DNA from: Ramlibacter tataouinensis
GTDB taxonomy: Bacteria; Pseudomonadota; Gammaproteobacteria; Burkholderiales; Burkholderiaceae_C
Direction of reading: 5' to 3'
DNA: 20,102 nt
Assembly: GCA_002427815.1 (NCBI GenBank)
Contig: DIZF01000057.1
Span: 1 to 20,102 of the forward strand
Of this stretch, positions 1-7,938 are shown piece by piece. How positions within the stretch are numbered: the first letter of the stretch is position 1; each line of letters opens with the position of its first letter. Below the pieces are notes generated by a model. It was not told the DNA's origin and did not search any database. It saw nothing but the letters and a program-made list of their open reading frames with translations. Made by a program: the position numbers and the translations under genes.

Positions 1-929
1 TCCTTGCCGCCGAACCTCTTGGTGTGCGCGTCGAAGTAGGCCTTGGCGCCGGGGCTGGTCTTGCTGTTCCACGAGCCCATGCCCAGCACACCCTCGGCGC
101 CGGCAGGCGTCATCACGTTCTTGTAAAGCTGGAAAGCCGTGCCCACCGAGGCGTAATAGAACTTCGGGTTGAAGCCGACCTCCTTGCTCTGCTTGCTGGC
201 GAGGATGGTGTCGGGCGGGTAGGAGAAGCCGATGAACGCATCGGGGTTCTTCTCCTTGATCGAGCGCAGCACCGGCGAGAGGTCCTTGACATCGCCAGGG
301 TAGCTCTTCTCCTCGACCAGGGTAATGCCACTGCCCTTCACCGCGACCTTCAGTGCCGAGTAGTTCTCCAGGCCGAACAGATCGTCGACATAGACCACCG
401 CGGCGGTCTTGGCGCCATTGGCCTTGAGCATGTCCACCAGCGCAGTCGTCATGGGCCCGGGCTGCTGCAGCAGCAGGAAGAAATACGGCAGCTTCATCTC
501 CACCAGTTGCTTGCTCAGGGCCGTGGGCGCCAGCAAGGGATAACCGAACCGGTTGGCCAGCGGGGCCAGGGCGAAGTTGGCATTGCTGCCCCAGGGCGCC
601 AGAATCAGGTCCACCTTGTCGCTGCCCATCAGCTTCTCGTAGGTGCGCACCACGGTCTCGGTGTCGCTGCGGTCGTCCGAACTGATGAGTTCTATCTGCC
701 GTTTCACGCCCTTGACGTTGAGCCCGCCGGCCGCGTTCTGCTGCTCGGCCCACAGCAGGTAGTTGGGCTCCTGGCTGATCTGCGCGCCGCCCGTCCACGG
801 GCCGGTGCGGGCGATCGCATAGCCGATGCGCACCGGCTTGGCCTGGGCGAGCAACCCCGGCGCCACGGACATCGCGCCCACTGCAGCGGCCGCTCCTTTG
901 ATCAATTTGCGACGTGTCGGCTGAACCAT
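1..929 (-). CDS. LivK-like ABC transporter substrate-binding protein (3' end outside window)
   Basis: Periplasmic receptor of the branched-chain amino acid / amide type (type I periplasmic binding fold, Peripla_BP_6), which hands a small organic ligand to an ABC permease. About 309 codons are visible and the C-terminus lies beyond base 1. The N-terminus is a twin-arginine signal: RRKLIKG at residues 6-12, a hydrophobic Ala/Gly stretch, then LLAQA near residue 30 as a likely cleavage site. The mature protein opens with VRIGYAIARTGPWTGG, typical of the family. The start at 929 is supported by AAGGAGAC a few bases upstream. The ligand cannot be read from the sequence. No permease or ATPase gene is visible, so this may be an orphan receptor or the transporter may lie outside. 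It is divergent from the AraC-type gene. Confidence 0.9.
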   Translation of the reverse strand, partial: MVQPTRRKLIKGAAAAVGAMSVAPGLLAQAKPVRIGYAIARTGPWTGGAQISQEPNYLLWAEQQNAAGGLNVKGVKRQIELISSDDRSDTETVVRTYEKLMGSDKVDLILAPWGSNANFALAPLANRFGYPLLAPTALSKQLVEMKLPYFFLLLQQPGPMTTALVDMLKANGAKTAAVVYVDDLFGLENYSALKVAVKGSGITLVEEKSYPGDVKDLSPVLRSIKEKNPDAFIGFSYPPDTILASKQSKEVGFNPKFYYASVGTAFQLYKNVMTPAGAEGVLGMGSWNSKTSPGAKAYFDAHTKRFGGK

Positions 930-1046
930 GGCTTGTCTCCTTGATTGCGCCCGGCTGGGCTTGGAACCGTCGATGCTAGGAAACTGGCCGACGCGCTGCT
1001 TTGCTGCAGGCGTACTAAGCGTTTGCCTGGACGTGCACGCGGCCTG

Positions 1047-1063
1047 GGGTTTACCCGAAACCC
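1047..1063. repeat. Perfect inverted repeat in the binding-protein/araC gap
   Basis: GGGTTT-ACCCG-AAACCC is a perfect 6-base dyad with a 5-base centre, about 30 bases upstream of the AraC-type start and in the divergent intergenic region (930-1094). It could be an operator for either gene. AraC-family sites are more often direct repeats, so the link to that regulator is weak. I saw no convincing promoter in the rest of the gap. Confidence 0.25.
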
Positions 1064-1094
1064 GTCCGGCGGCGCAGCGGGCGAACATCGGGCC

Positions 1095-2072
1095 ATGGCC
1101 GCCTCCATAGTCCTTTCCACCGACGACGTCGCGCCGCGCGATCGCGCGCCGGCATGGCGCGAATGGATCTTCAGCCATTTCGGCGGACTCGAGTCCGACC
1201 TGTACGGCGACGCCGGATTCGACGGCCATATGGCCGCCTCGCGGGCCGGTGACGTCATCCTCACCAAGCTCGAAGCCAACCGCCACCGCGTGCTGCGCAG
1301 CCCGCACCTGGCGCGCACCAGCGACACCGCCTACCTCAAGATCGTGGCACCCTGGCAGGGCAGCGCGGCGGTGGAGCAGCAGGGACGCCAGGCCTGCGTG
1401 CGCAATGGCGGCTGGGTGATCTACGACACCACCGGCAGCTACGCCATCGCCAACCCGGAGCGCGTCGAGCACCTGATCGTGATGCTGCCCAAGGACCAGA
1501 TGGCCGAGCGCGGCGTGCGCCTGGGCGAGCTGATGGCGCGACGCGTCGGCGGCGGCAGCGGCATTTCGCGCGTCGCGCTGGAGACCATGCGCTGCACTTA
1601 CCAGGAATTGCCGAACATGAGCCCGGACGCCGCCCGCGGCGCCGGCGAGCTCATCATGCAGCTGGTGCGGCTGTCGCTGCTGGAGTTGGCCGGACAGGAA
1701 ACCGCCATCACCCAGCGCGCCGCACTGAAGGACCGGATCCGCGACCACGTGGCGCGACACCTGCGCGATCCGGAGTTGTCCATCGACGGCATCGCACGCG
1801 CGCTCAACTGCAGCCGGCGCCATCTGTACAACGCATTCGCGGGCGACGACGACACCCTGGCCAGCTACATCCAGCGTCAGCGAATCCAGGCCTGCGTGCG
1901 CGAGCTGTGCCATCCCGCCAGCGCCAACCGGCCCATCACCGAGATCGCCCTTTCCTGTGGCTTTTCCAACCTGTCGCACTTCAGCCGGGTCTTCCGCGAA
2001 CACACCCAGATGAGCCCCAGTGAATTTCGCCAGCAGCCCGCCGCCGCGGGGCTGGGCGTGCCGTCAGGCTGA
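1095..2072 (+). CDS. AraC-family transcriptional regulator
   Basis: DNA-binding regulator of 325 residues. The first ~200 residues resemble the AraC-binding-like domain (WREWI near residue 21, then a beta-rich region), which in this family senses a ligand. The C-terminus has the usual two helix-turn-helix units: first at about 229-248 (SIDGIARALNCSRRHLYNAF), second at about 281-300 (ITEIALSCGF...FSRVF), ending MSPSEFRQQ. I chose ATG 1095 because homology-like sequence starts there (MAASIVLSTDDV); an upstream in-frame start would add about 50 residues of low-quality sequence. No clear Shine-Dalgarno is seen. Its position suggests it may control the divergent binding-protein gene (inference). 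Its last 9 bases overlap the convergent transglutaminase-like gene. Confidence 0.9.
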   Translation: MAASIVLSTDDVAPRDRAPAWREWIFSHFGGLESDLYGDAGFDGHMAASRAGDVILTKLEANRHRVLRSPHLARTSDTAYLKIVAPWQGSAAVEQQGRQACVRNGGWVIYDTTGSYAIANPERVEHLIVMLPKDQMAERGVRLGELMARRVGGGSGISRVALETMRCTYQELPNMSPDAARGAGELIMQLVRLSLLELAGQETAITQRAALKDRIRDHVARHLRDPELSIDGIARALNCSRRHLYNAFAGDDDTLASYIQRQRIQACVRELCHPASANRPITEIALSCGFSNLSHFSRVFREHTQMSPSEFRQQPAAAGLGVPSG

Positions 2073-2912
2073 TCCGACCGCCGCGAGTTCCACCGCGGCC
2101 TTGCCGCTGCTGGCTGCCTTGCGCGGCTCGTGTTCGAGCACGTTGACTTCCTTGCGCGTCATTTCCACCGCGCCGAAAAAGGTGCTGAAGGCCACGTCCT
2201 TGGCGTCGCGCCCGGTGCCTATGCGCACCAGCCGGTCCACCGGCGCCATGCCGGAGGGATCGAACAGCACCCATTGGCCGCCGATCCAGGCTTCGAAGGT
2301 GGCATGAAAATCCTGTGGCGGCTCGTCGAACCACACGTAGCCGACCACAATCCGCGCCGGGATATTCAGCGCGCGGCACAGGGTGATGCCCAGATGCGCG
2401 AAGTCGCGGCAGACACCGGTGCGCTGCACGAACACTTCTTGCGCCGTGGTGGTGGAATTGGTGCTGCCAGGCTTGTAGACGATGGAGTCGTGGATCCATT
2501 TGACGATCTTGCGCACCCGCGCGATGCCGGGCGCTTCGTTGCCGAACATCTGCTGCGCGGCGCTGGCGAGCACGTCCGATTCGCAATAGCGGGTGGGCAT
2601 CAGGTAGTGAAAGATCGCGTCCGGCACTTCGCCCACGGCCGACTCAGGCCGCTGCTCGTCGACATGCTCCGAGTACACCTCGACGTCGGCGCTGTAATTC
2701 ACCAGCAAAGGCCCGGGCGAGGCGTCGAAGCGGAAGAAGCGATTGCCGCTGACGGCGTCGGTGAAGCTGTGCATGGCCACACCCGAGGACACGGCCAGCC
2801 TTTCGCTCACGATCTTCTGCGTCGGCCCGTTCGCCGCTTCGATGTTGAAACAGAAATGGGTAGGGGCCTTGACCTGGTATTCGAGGACGGTTTCGACCGT
2901 GGAAAGGTGCAT
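2064..2912 (-). CDS. Transglutaminase-like domain protein
   Basis: Cytoplasmic protein of about 282 residues in the transglutaminase-like (papain-fold) superfamily. The catalytic triad is visible: Cys168 in GVCRDFAHLG, His203 in DFHATFEAW, Asp218 in VLFDPSG. The N-terminal ~100 residues form the beta-rich domain usual in these bacterial proteins. Members are peptidases or amidases, but the substrate here is unknown. There is no signal peptide. Starts at GTG 2936 and ATG 2927 are also in frame. ATG 2912 is preferred because MHLSTVETVLEYQV resembles the usual N-terminus, but no Shine-Dalgarno decides it. It is convergent with, and overlaps by 9 bases, the AraC-type gene. Confidence 0.85.
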   Translation of the reverse strand: MHLSTVETVLEYQVKAPTHFCFNIEAANGPTQKIVSERLAVSSGVAMHSFTDAVSGNRFFRFDASPGPLLVNYSADVEVYSEHVDEQRPESAVGEVPDAIFHYLMPTRYCESDVLASAAQQMFGNEAPGIARVRKIVKWIHDSIVYKPGSTNSTTTAQEVFVQRTGVCRDFAHLGITLCRALNIPARIVVGYVWFDEPPQDFHATFEAWIGGQWVLFDPSGMAPVDRLVRIGTGRDAKDVAFSTFFGAVEMTRKEVNVLEHEPRKAASSGKAAVELAAVGSA

Positions 2913-2952
2913 GGTGGGTTTTCGCATCGCCGGCACAACGCCTGCCGCTTCA

Positions 2953-3007
2953 TCCTACGTGCATGGCTGAGCGCATCGATCAGCAGCCCGCCCGGCGCGC
3001 TGTAGGA
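2953..3007. repeat. Nested inverted-repeat element between asmA-like and transglutaminase genes
   Basis: Outer arms TCCTAC (2953-2958) and GTAGGA (3002-3007) enclose inner arms GCTGA (2966-2970) and TCAGC (2980-2984) around a 9-base loop. The element fills almost the whole gap between two minus-strand genes. It could be a dispersed REP-like element or a terminator/processing structure for the asmA-like transcript. There is no T-run. Copy number cannot be judged from one window. Confidence 0.35.
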
Positions 3008-3014
3008 CGGGGCG

Positions 3015-4139
3015 CTATTTCCCGAACAGGCCGCGCAGGCTTTCGCCCAGCCGGTCGCCGAGCCTGGCGCCCGCGCCGGTGCCCACCCCCGGCGCAATCG
3101 CGGTGCCGATGGCCGCGCCCAGCAGCGCGCCCCGGGTGAGCGTCACCGACGGCGAGTCCAGGGTGCCCCCCACCGCCAGCGGCACGCCGAGGGCGCCGCC
3201 GGCGGCGCTCGAAGCCAGGTCCACCGTGATGCGACCGCTCAGGCTGCGGTCGGGTGCCAGCGCCACGTTGCCGGTGGCCGACAGCAATCCCGAAGTGGCG
3301 ACCAGGTTGTCGAGCTGCACGCTGCGGCCATGCGTCACGAGAATGCCGGCCAGCGCATCGATCTGCGTTTCGCCGCCGCGGTTCAGGCCGACCGTCCTGA
3401 CGGCTTGCACCAGGTCGATGCCGTGCAGCACCGCGTGGCGCACCGTGAAGCGGGTCTGGCTTCGGATGCTGTCAATGATGGCGCCGGGCCCCCCGACTTC
3501 GGCGCGCAGTGTGCTTTGCGCGTCCACGCGCCCGGTGAGCGTGCGGCTGCGCTCCGTCAACGCCGAAAGCTCCACGTTCGCGGTCGCCAGCTGCGCTTGA
3601 ACCGCGGACACGCCCCTGGCGCCGGGCTGAACCTGGAACTTGCCCTGCACGGTTCCGCCGCCGATGTCCACGCGCAGCGCCCAGTGGCCCTCGCCGCGCG
3701 CCAGCGTGGCCCGGGCACCCTGGAAGCGGCCCTGTCGCACCTCCACTTTGGCCGAGCCCGGCAATCCGTCCGGATCGAGCCGGACCTGTGCGTCCACGGT
3801 GGTGCTGCCGCCCTTCGCGTAGACCCAGGTCACCTGGTCCAGCACCGTTCGCCGCGGCAGCAAGGGCAGCCAGGAGGGCCGGGCCTCGACGCGCTCCAAT
3901 GTCAGCGGTGGCTGGCTCTTCACCTGCACCCGATCCAGCGCAACGGCGGGCAACGGCCACACGTCGACTGAAATCTGTCCCAGTTCGACCGGCACGCCGA
4001 GCGCGGCCGAGACCTGCCGGGCCGCCCGGCCGCGGAAGTCGGCGCTGCCCACCCACTGTTGCAGCACCACGGCCACGGCGCCCAGCAGCAGTACCAGCAC
4101 CAGCAGCGCCGCCGCCAGCCATATCCAGATCCGCTTCAT
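3015..4139 (-). CDS. AsmA-like envelope protein
   Basis: Inner-membrane-anchored periplasmic protein of 374 residues. A single N-terminal membrane helix (about residues 4-26, IWIWLAAALLVLVLLLGAVAVV) is followed by the AsmA-type start of the mature domain: GRAARQVSAALGVPVELGQISVDVWPLPAVALDRVQV. The long beta-rich body ends in an AsmA_2-like region (LSATGNVALAPDRSLSGRITV) and a Gly/Ala-rich tail. AsmA-family proteins are bridge-like lipid-transport or outer-membrane-assembly factors. This one is short (E. coli AsmA is about 617 residues). ATG 4139 is chosen because it begins directly with a charged residue pair and the membrane helix. It is divergent from the GST gene with 84 bases between. Confidence 0.8.
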   Translation of the reverse strand: MKRIWIWLAAALLVLVLLLGAVAVVLQQWVGSADFRGRAARQVSAALGVPVELGQISVDVWPLPAVALDRVQVKSQPPLTLERVEARPSWLPLLPRRTVLDQVTWVYAKGGSTTVDAQVRLDPDGLPGSAKVEVRQGRFQGARATLARGEGHWALRVDIGGGTVQGKFQVQPGARGVSAVQAQLATANVELSALTERSRTLTGRVDAQSTLRAEVGGPGAIIDSIRSQTRFTVRHAVLHGIDLVQAVRTVGLNRGGETQIDALAGILVTHGRSVQLDNLVATSGLLSATGNVALAPDRSLSGRITVDLASSAAGGALGVPLAVGGTLDSPSVTLTRGALLGAAIGTAIAPGVGTGAGARLGDRLGESLRGLFGK

Positions 4140-4223
4140 GGCGCCATTGTCGCGGCTCCCTGCAGAAAGGGCCCCCAACCGCTAGCATCGACGGTCCCGT
4201 CACACCGCAGCGAAGGATTCCTC

Positions 4224-4835
4224 ATGAAGCTCTACTACTCCCCCGGCGCCTGTTCGCTTTCCCCGCACATTGCCTTGCGCGAAGCCGGCCTGCCATTCGA
4301 GCTGGTGCTGGCCAGCACCAAGAGCCACAAGCTGCAGGACGGAACGGACTACTACGGCGTCAACCCGCTGGGCTACGTGCCGCTGCTCGAGCTCGACGAC
4401 GGCACCCGGCTGCGCGAAGGCCCGGCCATCGTGCAATACATCGCCGACCTCGCGCCCACCAGGAAGCTCGCGCCGGCCAACGGCACCTTGCCGCGCTACC
4501 GGTTGCAGGAGTGGCTGACCTTCATCGGCACCGAAATCCACAAGACCTATTCGCCGCTGTTCCAGCCGGCCATGCCCGAAGAGGCCAAGAAGATCTTCCG
4601 CGACAAGCTGGTCTCGCGCTTCCAGTGGGTCAACGGCGAGCTGGCCGGCAAGGCCTACCTGATGGGCGAGCAGTTCAGCGTGGCCGACGGCTACCTCTTC
4701 ACCGTCACACGCTGGGCCAAGCCGACGAACCTGGATCTGTCGTCCTGCGCCAACCTCATGGCCCACCATGACCGTGTCGCCGCCAGGCCTGCGGTCCAGG
4801 AGGCGCTCAAGGCGGAGGGCCTGCTCGGCAAATGA
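4224..4835 (+). CDS. gstA: Glutathione S-transferase, beta class
   Basis: Cytoplasmic glutathione transferase of 203 residues, normal length for the class. The N-terminal thioredoxin-like domain starts MKLYYSPGACSLSPHIALRE. Cys10 is the residue that forms a mixed disulfide with glutathione in beta-class enzymes, and His106 (IGTEIHKTY) matches the second characteristic active-site residue. NPLGYVPLLELDDG (47-60) contains the cis-Pro loop, and EGPAIVQYIAD (65-75) the glutathione gamma-Glu binding motif. The C-terminal helical domain includes MGEQFSVADGYLF. The family detoxifies electrophiles and binds hydrophobic compounds; the substrate is unknown. AGGA lies upstream of ATG 4224. The stop is 8 bases from the convergent MFS gene. 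Confidence 0.93.
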   Translation: MKLYYSPGACSLSPHIALREAGLPFELVLASTKSHKLQDGTDYYGVNPLGYVPLLELDDGTRLREGPAIVQYIADLAPTRKLAPANGTLPRYRLQEWLTFIGTEIHKTYSPLFQPAMPEEAKKIFRDKLVSRFQWVNGELAGKAYLMGEQFSVADGYLFTVTRWAKPTNLDLSSCANLMAHHDRVAARPAVQEALKAEGLLGK

Positions 4836-4843
4836 GCTCGCCG

Positions 4844-6079
4844 CTAGCCCGGCTGCAATCGGGGCCGCCAGTCCAGCGGACGCTGTCGCCAGGCCAGCAG
4901 CGCGCCCAGCACCAGCGCACCCGCCGAGAACACCAGGCCGCGTGCGAGCCCGCCCGGCCCGTCGGCAATCCAGCCGACAACCGTCGGGCCGGCAATCTGG
5001 CCGGCCGCGAACACCGTGGTGAAGGCGCTGATACCGGCCGCCCACTCGGAGGCCGGCAGGTTGTGCCGCACCAGCGCGGTGGTCGATGCCACCACCGACA
5101 GGAACACGCCGCCGAACAGCAGGCCCGACAACAGCACCAGCGGCCAGGCGGCCGTCAGCGCGGGCACGACCGTGGCGATCGCCAGCAGCCCGCTGAGAAT
5201 GGCCAGGGCCTCGCCACCCTGGAAGCGGTCCAGCAAGCCGGCCCAGATGCGCGCGGACGCCAGCACCGCCAGGCCCAGCAGCGCATAGAACCAGGTGATG
5301 CGCATCGGCCCTTCGCCGTGCTCGCGCAGCAGCGCGATCACAAAGGTCATGTAGCCGATATAGCCGACGCCGAACATCGTGTAGGCGGCCAGGCCGGGAG
5401 CGAACCGCCACCAGCTGAAGCGGCGCTGCGGCACCGCTGTTGTCGGCACCGCGGCTGCAGCAACGTGCTCCATGCGCTGCAGCGCACGAGCCGGCCAGGC
5501 CAGCACGGCCGACGCGGCCAGGCAGGCCAGCGCCAGTCCCCACCAGGCCCAGGCCCAGCCATGGGGCCGCTCGCGCGCGGCCTCGAGCAGGGCCGGCACC
5601 AGCAGCGCCGACAGCACGATGCCCAACCCGGTTCCGCCGTAGTACAGGCCCAGCAGCAAGCCGCCGCGTGCCGGCTGCAACGCGACCAGCCGGGCGGCCA
5701 GCAGGCTGCCGGCAATGAACAGGAAGGCACTCGCGATGCCGGCCAGCACGCGCTGCAGGAGCAAAGGCGCCGCATCGGTGAAGAAGCCGGTCAGGCCCAT
5801 GGACAAGGTGGCGAACGCCGAGCCGGCAAGCAGCAGCCGCGATGCGCCGACAATCCGCGTCAGCCGCGGCGTCAGCAAGGCCCCCACGAGATAACCGAAT
5901 GCATTGGCCGTGTTCATCGCACCCGCCAGGGTGTAGGACCAGTGCAGGTCGGCGCGCATCGGCGGCAGCAGCAGGCCGTAGGCGAACCGGGTCACTCCCA
6001 GCGACACCGCGGCCGCCAGCGACAGGACCGCTGCCAAGCCCAGCAGTGAAGGGTCGGTCGAGCGGGCGGGCGGCACCAT
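4844..6079 (-). CDS. YbfB/YjiJ-family MFS transporter
   Basis: Polytopic inner-membrane permease of 411 residues, with about 12 hydrophobic segments. The N-terminal signature SLGVTRFAYGLLLPPMRADL (about residues 26-45) followed by GAMNTANAFGYLVGAL is characteristic of the YbfB/YjiJ branch of the major facilitator superfamily. The substrate is not known for most of this branch. Start ATG 6079 (MVPPARSTDP) leaves a short polar N-terminus before helix 1. An in-frame ATG at 6148 would add 23 polar residues and is less likely. No strong Shine-Dalgarno is seen for either. It is divergent from the Old Yellow Enzyme gene with a 124-base gap in which I could not identify a confident promoter. Confidence 0.88.
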   Translation of the reverse strand: MVPPARSTDPSLLGLAAVLSLAAAVSLGVTRFAYGLLLPPMRADLHWSYTLAGAMNTANAFGYLVGALLTPRLTRIVGASRLLLAGSAFATLSMGLTGFFTDAAPLLLQRVLAGIASAFLFIAGSLLAARLVALQPARGGLLLGLYYGGTGLGIVLSALLVPALLEAARERPHGWAWAWWGLALACLAASAVLAWPARALQRMEHVAAAAVPTTAVPQRRFSWWRFAPGLAAYTMFGVGYIGYMTFVIALLREHGEGPMRITWFYALLGLAVLASARIWAGLLDRFQGGEALAILSGLLAIATVVPALTAAWPLVLLSGLLFGGVFLSVVASTTALVRHNLPASEWAAGISAFTTVFAAGQIAGPTVVGWIADGPGGLARGLVFSAGALVLGALLAWRQRPLDWRPRLQPG

Positions 6080-6203
6080 GGACCATTGTCGGGCAACTGT
6101 TTGAGCTAGCGCAAACCGCAACGTCTTGTGATGGGCAAGGCTTCTCATTACTGACTAACCTGACCCGCTGCTTCAACAATCGCAAGCAACAAGGAGCCTT
6201 GGA

Positions 6204-7313
6204 ATGCCCAGCCTGTTCGATCCCCTCCCGATGGGAAAACTGCATCTGCCCAACCGCATCGTGATGGCGCCGCTGACGCGCAACCGCGCCCCGAACGCGA
6301 TCCCGACCCGGCTGATGACCGAGTACTACACGCAGCGCGCCAGCGCCGGGCTGCTGATCACGGAAGCCACCGCCATCAGCGCCCAGGGCCAGGGCTACGC
6401 CGACGTGCCGGGCCTGTACGGCAGCGAGCAGCTCGACGGCTGGAAAGCGGTGACCGAAAGCGTGCATGCGCACAACGGGCGCATCTTCGTTCAGCTGTGG
6501 CACGTCGGCCGGGTCTCGCATGTCGACCTCCAGCCCGACGGGCAGAAACCGGTGGCGCCATCGGCCATCACGGCGCACACCAGAACCTATCTCATCAAGG
6601 ACGGCGTGGGCTCTTTCGTGCCCACCTCCGAGCCGCGTGCGCTGGAGGCCGAGGAACTGCCGGGCATCGTGCACGACTACCGGCACGCTGCACGGCACGC
6701 CGTGAGCACCGCGGGCTTTGACGGCGTCGAAGTGCACGGCGCCAACGGCTACCTGCTCGACCAGTTCCTCAAGACCGGCGCCAACCGGCGCGCCGACGAC
6801 TACGGCGGCTCGATCGAGAACCGTGCGCGGCTGATGCTCGAAGTGATGCGCGCGGTGGTCGGCGAAGTGGGCGGCGGGCGCACCGGCCTGCGCATCTCAC
6901 CGGTCACCCCGGCCAACGACATCGACGACGAAAATCCGCAGCCCCTGTTCGAATACCTGATGAAGCAACTGGCGCCGCTGGGCCTGGCCTACCTTCACAT
7001 CATCGAGGGCGCGACCGGGGGCCCGCGTGAGATCGCCGACCGGCCGTTCGACTACGACGCCATGCGCGAGGCCTACCGGTCGGCCGGCGGCAAGGGCGCC
7101 TGGATGGTCAACAACGGTTACGACAAGGCACTGGCCGAACAGGCGCTGGCCCGTGGCGCCGACCTGGTGGCTTTCGGCAAACTCTTCATCGCCAACCCCG
7201 ACCTGGTGCAGCGCCTGCGCAAGGACGCGCCCCTGAATCCGCCGGACAAGACGACGTTCTTCGGCGGCGACGCGCATGGCTACACCGACTACCCGGCATT
7301 GAACGCCGCCTAG
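6204..7313 (+). CDS. Old Yellow Enzyme family alkene reductase (NemA/XenB-like)
   Basis: FMN-dependent NAD(P)H:flavin oxidoreductase of 369 residues, cytoplasmic, reducing activated C=C bonds, N-ethylmaleimide-type electrophiles or nitro compounds. The N-terminus FDPLPMGKLHLPNRIVMAPLTRNRA is the FMN-binding start of the TIM barrel. His178, Asn181 and Tyr183 in VEVHGANGYLLDQF are the substrate-binding pair and the proton-donor Tyr. RRADDYGGSIENRARL follows, and the phosphate-binding end is ADLVAFGKLFIANPDLVQRL. AAGGAG about 8 bases before ATG 6204 is a strong ribosome site. With the nearby GST it hints at electrophile detoxification, but the genes are not in one operon. Confidence 0.93.
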   Translation: MPSLFDPLPMGKLHLPNRIVMAPLTRNRAPNAIPTRLMTEYYTQRASAGLLITEATAISAQGQGYADVPGLYGSEQLDGWKAVTESVHAHNGRIFVQLWHVGRVSHVDLQPDGQKPVAPSAITAHTRTYLIKDGVGSFVPTSEPRALEAEELPGIVHDYRHAARHAVSTAGFDGVEVHGANGYLLDQFLKTGANRRADDYGGSIENRARLMLEVMRAVVGEVGGGRTGLRISPVTPANDIDDENPQPLFEYLMKQLAPLGLAYLHIIEGATGGPREIADRPFDYDAMREAYRSAGGKGAWMVNNGYDKALAEQALARGADLVAFGKLFIANPDLVQRLRKDAPLNPPDKTTFFGGDAHGYTDYPALNAA

Positions 7314-7320
7314 CGGCCCG

Positions 7321-7337
7321 GCGGCGCCTGGCGCCGC
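7321..7337. terminator. GC-rich hairpin after the Old Yellow Enzyme gene
   Basis: GCGGCGCCTGGCGCCGC is a perfect dyad 8 bases after the stop codon, between convergent genes. No T-run follows, so intrinsic termination is not certain. Confidence 0.35.
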
Positions 7338-7359
7338 GTGCCGAGCCGCAGTTGTGGAC

Positions 7360-7377
7360 CCGGCGCCGCGCCGGTTT
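7360..7377 (+). terminator. Second hairpin with short T-run between convergent genes
   Basis: CCGGCGC-C-GCGCCGG (7360-7374) is followed by TTT on the plus strand. It touches the last codon region of the convergent hemerythrin gene. It is a plausible terminator for the Old Yellow Enzyme transcript. Confidence 0.4.
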
Positions 7378-7889
7378 CACACCGCGCCCACGCCGATGGG
7401 CGCCGGGGCTTGCAGGACAATGCGGGTGAACAGTCCGTCATAGGCAGGATCGCGGGTGCCGCCCGCCAGGGGATCGCGCGAGGTCTCGAACACGGCGTCG
7501 AGCTCGCTCCAGTCCTGGACCGAGTCGGCGAAGACCTGGCGCCGGGTTTCGCCGATCAGCTCCCAGGCCAGCAGCTTGTGCTGCAGTTCGCGCACGCTGG
7601 CCTCGCCGTTCATGTGGTCGGCCTCAAGCTGGTGGATCACCGGCAGCAGCTCGGGCGCCGCGCGCGCCAGCTTGGGGAACAGGTGATCCGATTCCTTGGG
7701 ATGGTGCAGCCGCTCGGGAAACTCGTCGATGTAGAACAGCATCGCGCGCAACACGTCGAAAAAGCGCCCGGGCTGCGCGTCGGCGCCGCGCTCGATCATC
7801 ATCGACAGCGAACGCAGCACCGCGGCCAGGGCGGCGTGCTCGTCGCGGATGATCTGCAGGGTGGCGTTCGGTACGGAAGGAACTCTCAT
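7377..7889 (-). CDS. Hemerythrin-like domain protein lacking the last ligand helix
   Basis: Cytoplasmic protein of 170 residues. The first part is a standard hemerythrin-like four-helix region: RDEHAAL (His18), LHHPKESDHLFP (His62/63, Glu66) and LEADHMNGEASVREL (His92), which are di-iron ligand positions. The C-terminal tail (WSELDAVFETSRDPL ... APAPIGVG) also matches the family. The segment that normally lies between these parts, with a YxxHMRxEExExLP-like helix carrying the remaining His and Glu ligands, is missing: GETRRQVFADSV runs straight into QDWSEL. The frame is intact. Di-iron or oxygen binding is therefore doubtful. ATG 7889 has no Shine-Dalgarno. An FNR-type box lies 36 bases upstream. 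Overall assignment is from family knowledge, not a search. Confidence 0.85.
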   Translation of the reverse strand: MRVPSVPNATLQIIRDEHAALAAVLRSLSMMIERGADAQPGRFFDVLRAMLFYIDEFPERLHHPKESDHLFPKLARAAPELLPVIHQLEADHMNGEASVRELQHKLLAWELIGETRRQVFADSVQDWSELDAVFETSRDPLAGGTRDPAYDGLFTRIVLQAPAPIGVGAV

Positions 7890-7924
7890 GCGCGACAGCT
7901 TGGCACCGGGACAGTGCCGTCCCG

Positions 7925-7938
7925 TTGATCCACGTCAA
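7925..7938 (-). promoter_or_regulatory. FNR/Anr-type box upstream of the hemerythrin gene
   Basis: TTGATCCACGTCAA matches the FNR/Anr consensus TTGAT-N4-ATCAA at 9 of 10 fixed positions. It overlaps the copA stop codon. Its centre (7931.5) is about 42 bases from 7890, so a class II FNR start would fall on the hemerythrin start codon. A weak -10-like CAAGCT lies at 7902-7897. Binding and direction are inferred. Confidence 0.65.

Noticed and set aside
6080..6203. Sigma-70 promoters in the MFS/Old Yellow Enzyme gap
   Set aside because: Candidate -35/-10 pairs matched too poorly on both strands to report.
4200..6737. Long minus-strand reading frame of about 845 codons across the GST, MFS and Old Yellow Enzyme genes
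   Set aside because: It runs through three well-supported genes in the wrong frame or strand, and its composition is biased with no recognisable motif.
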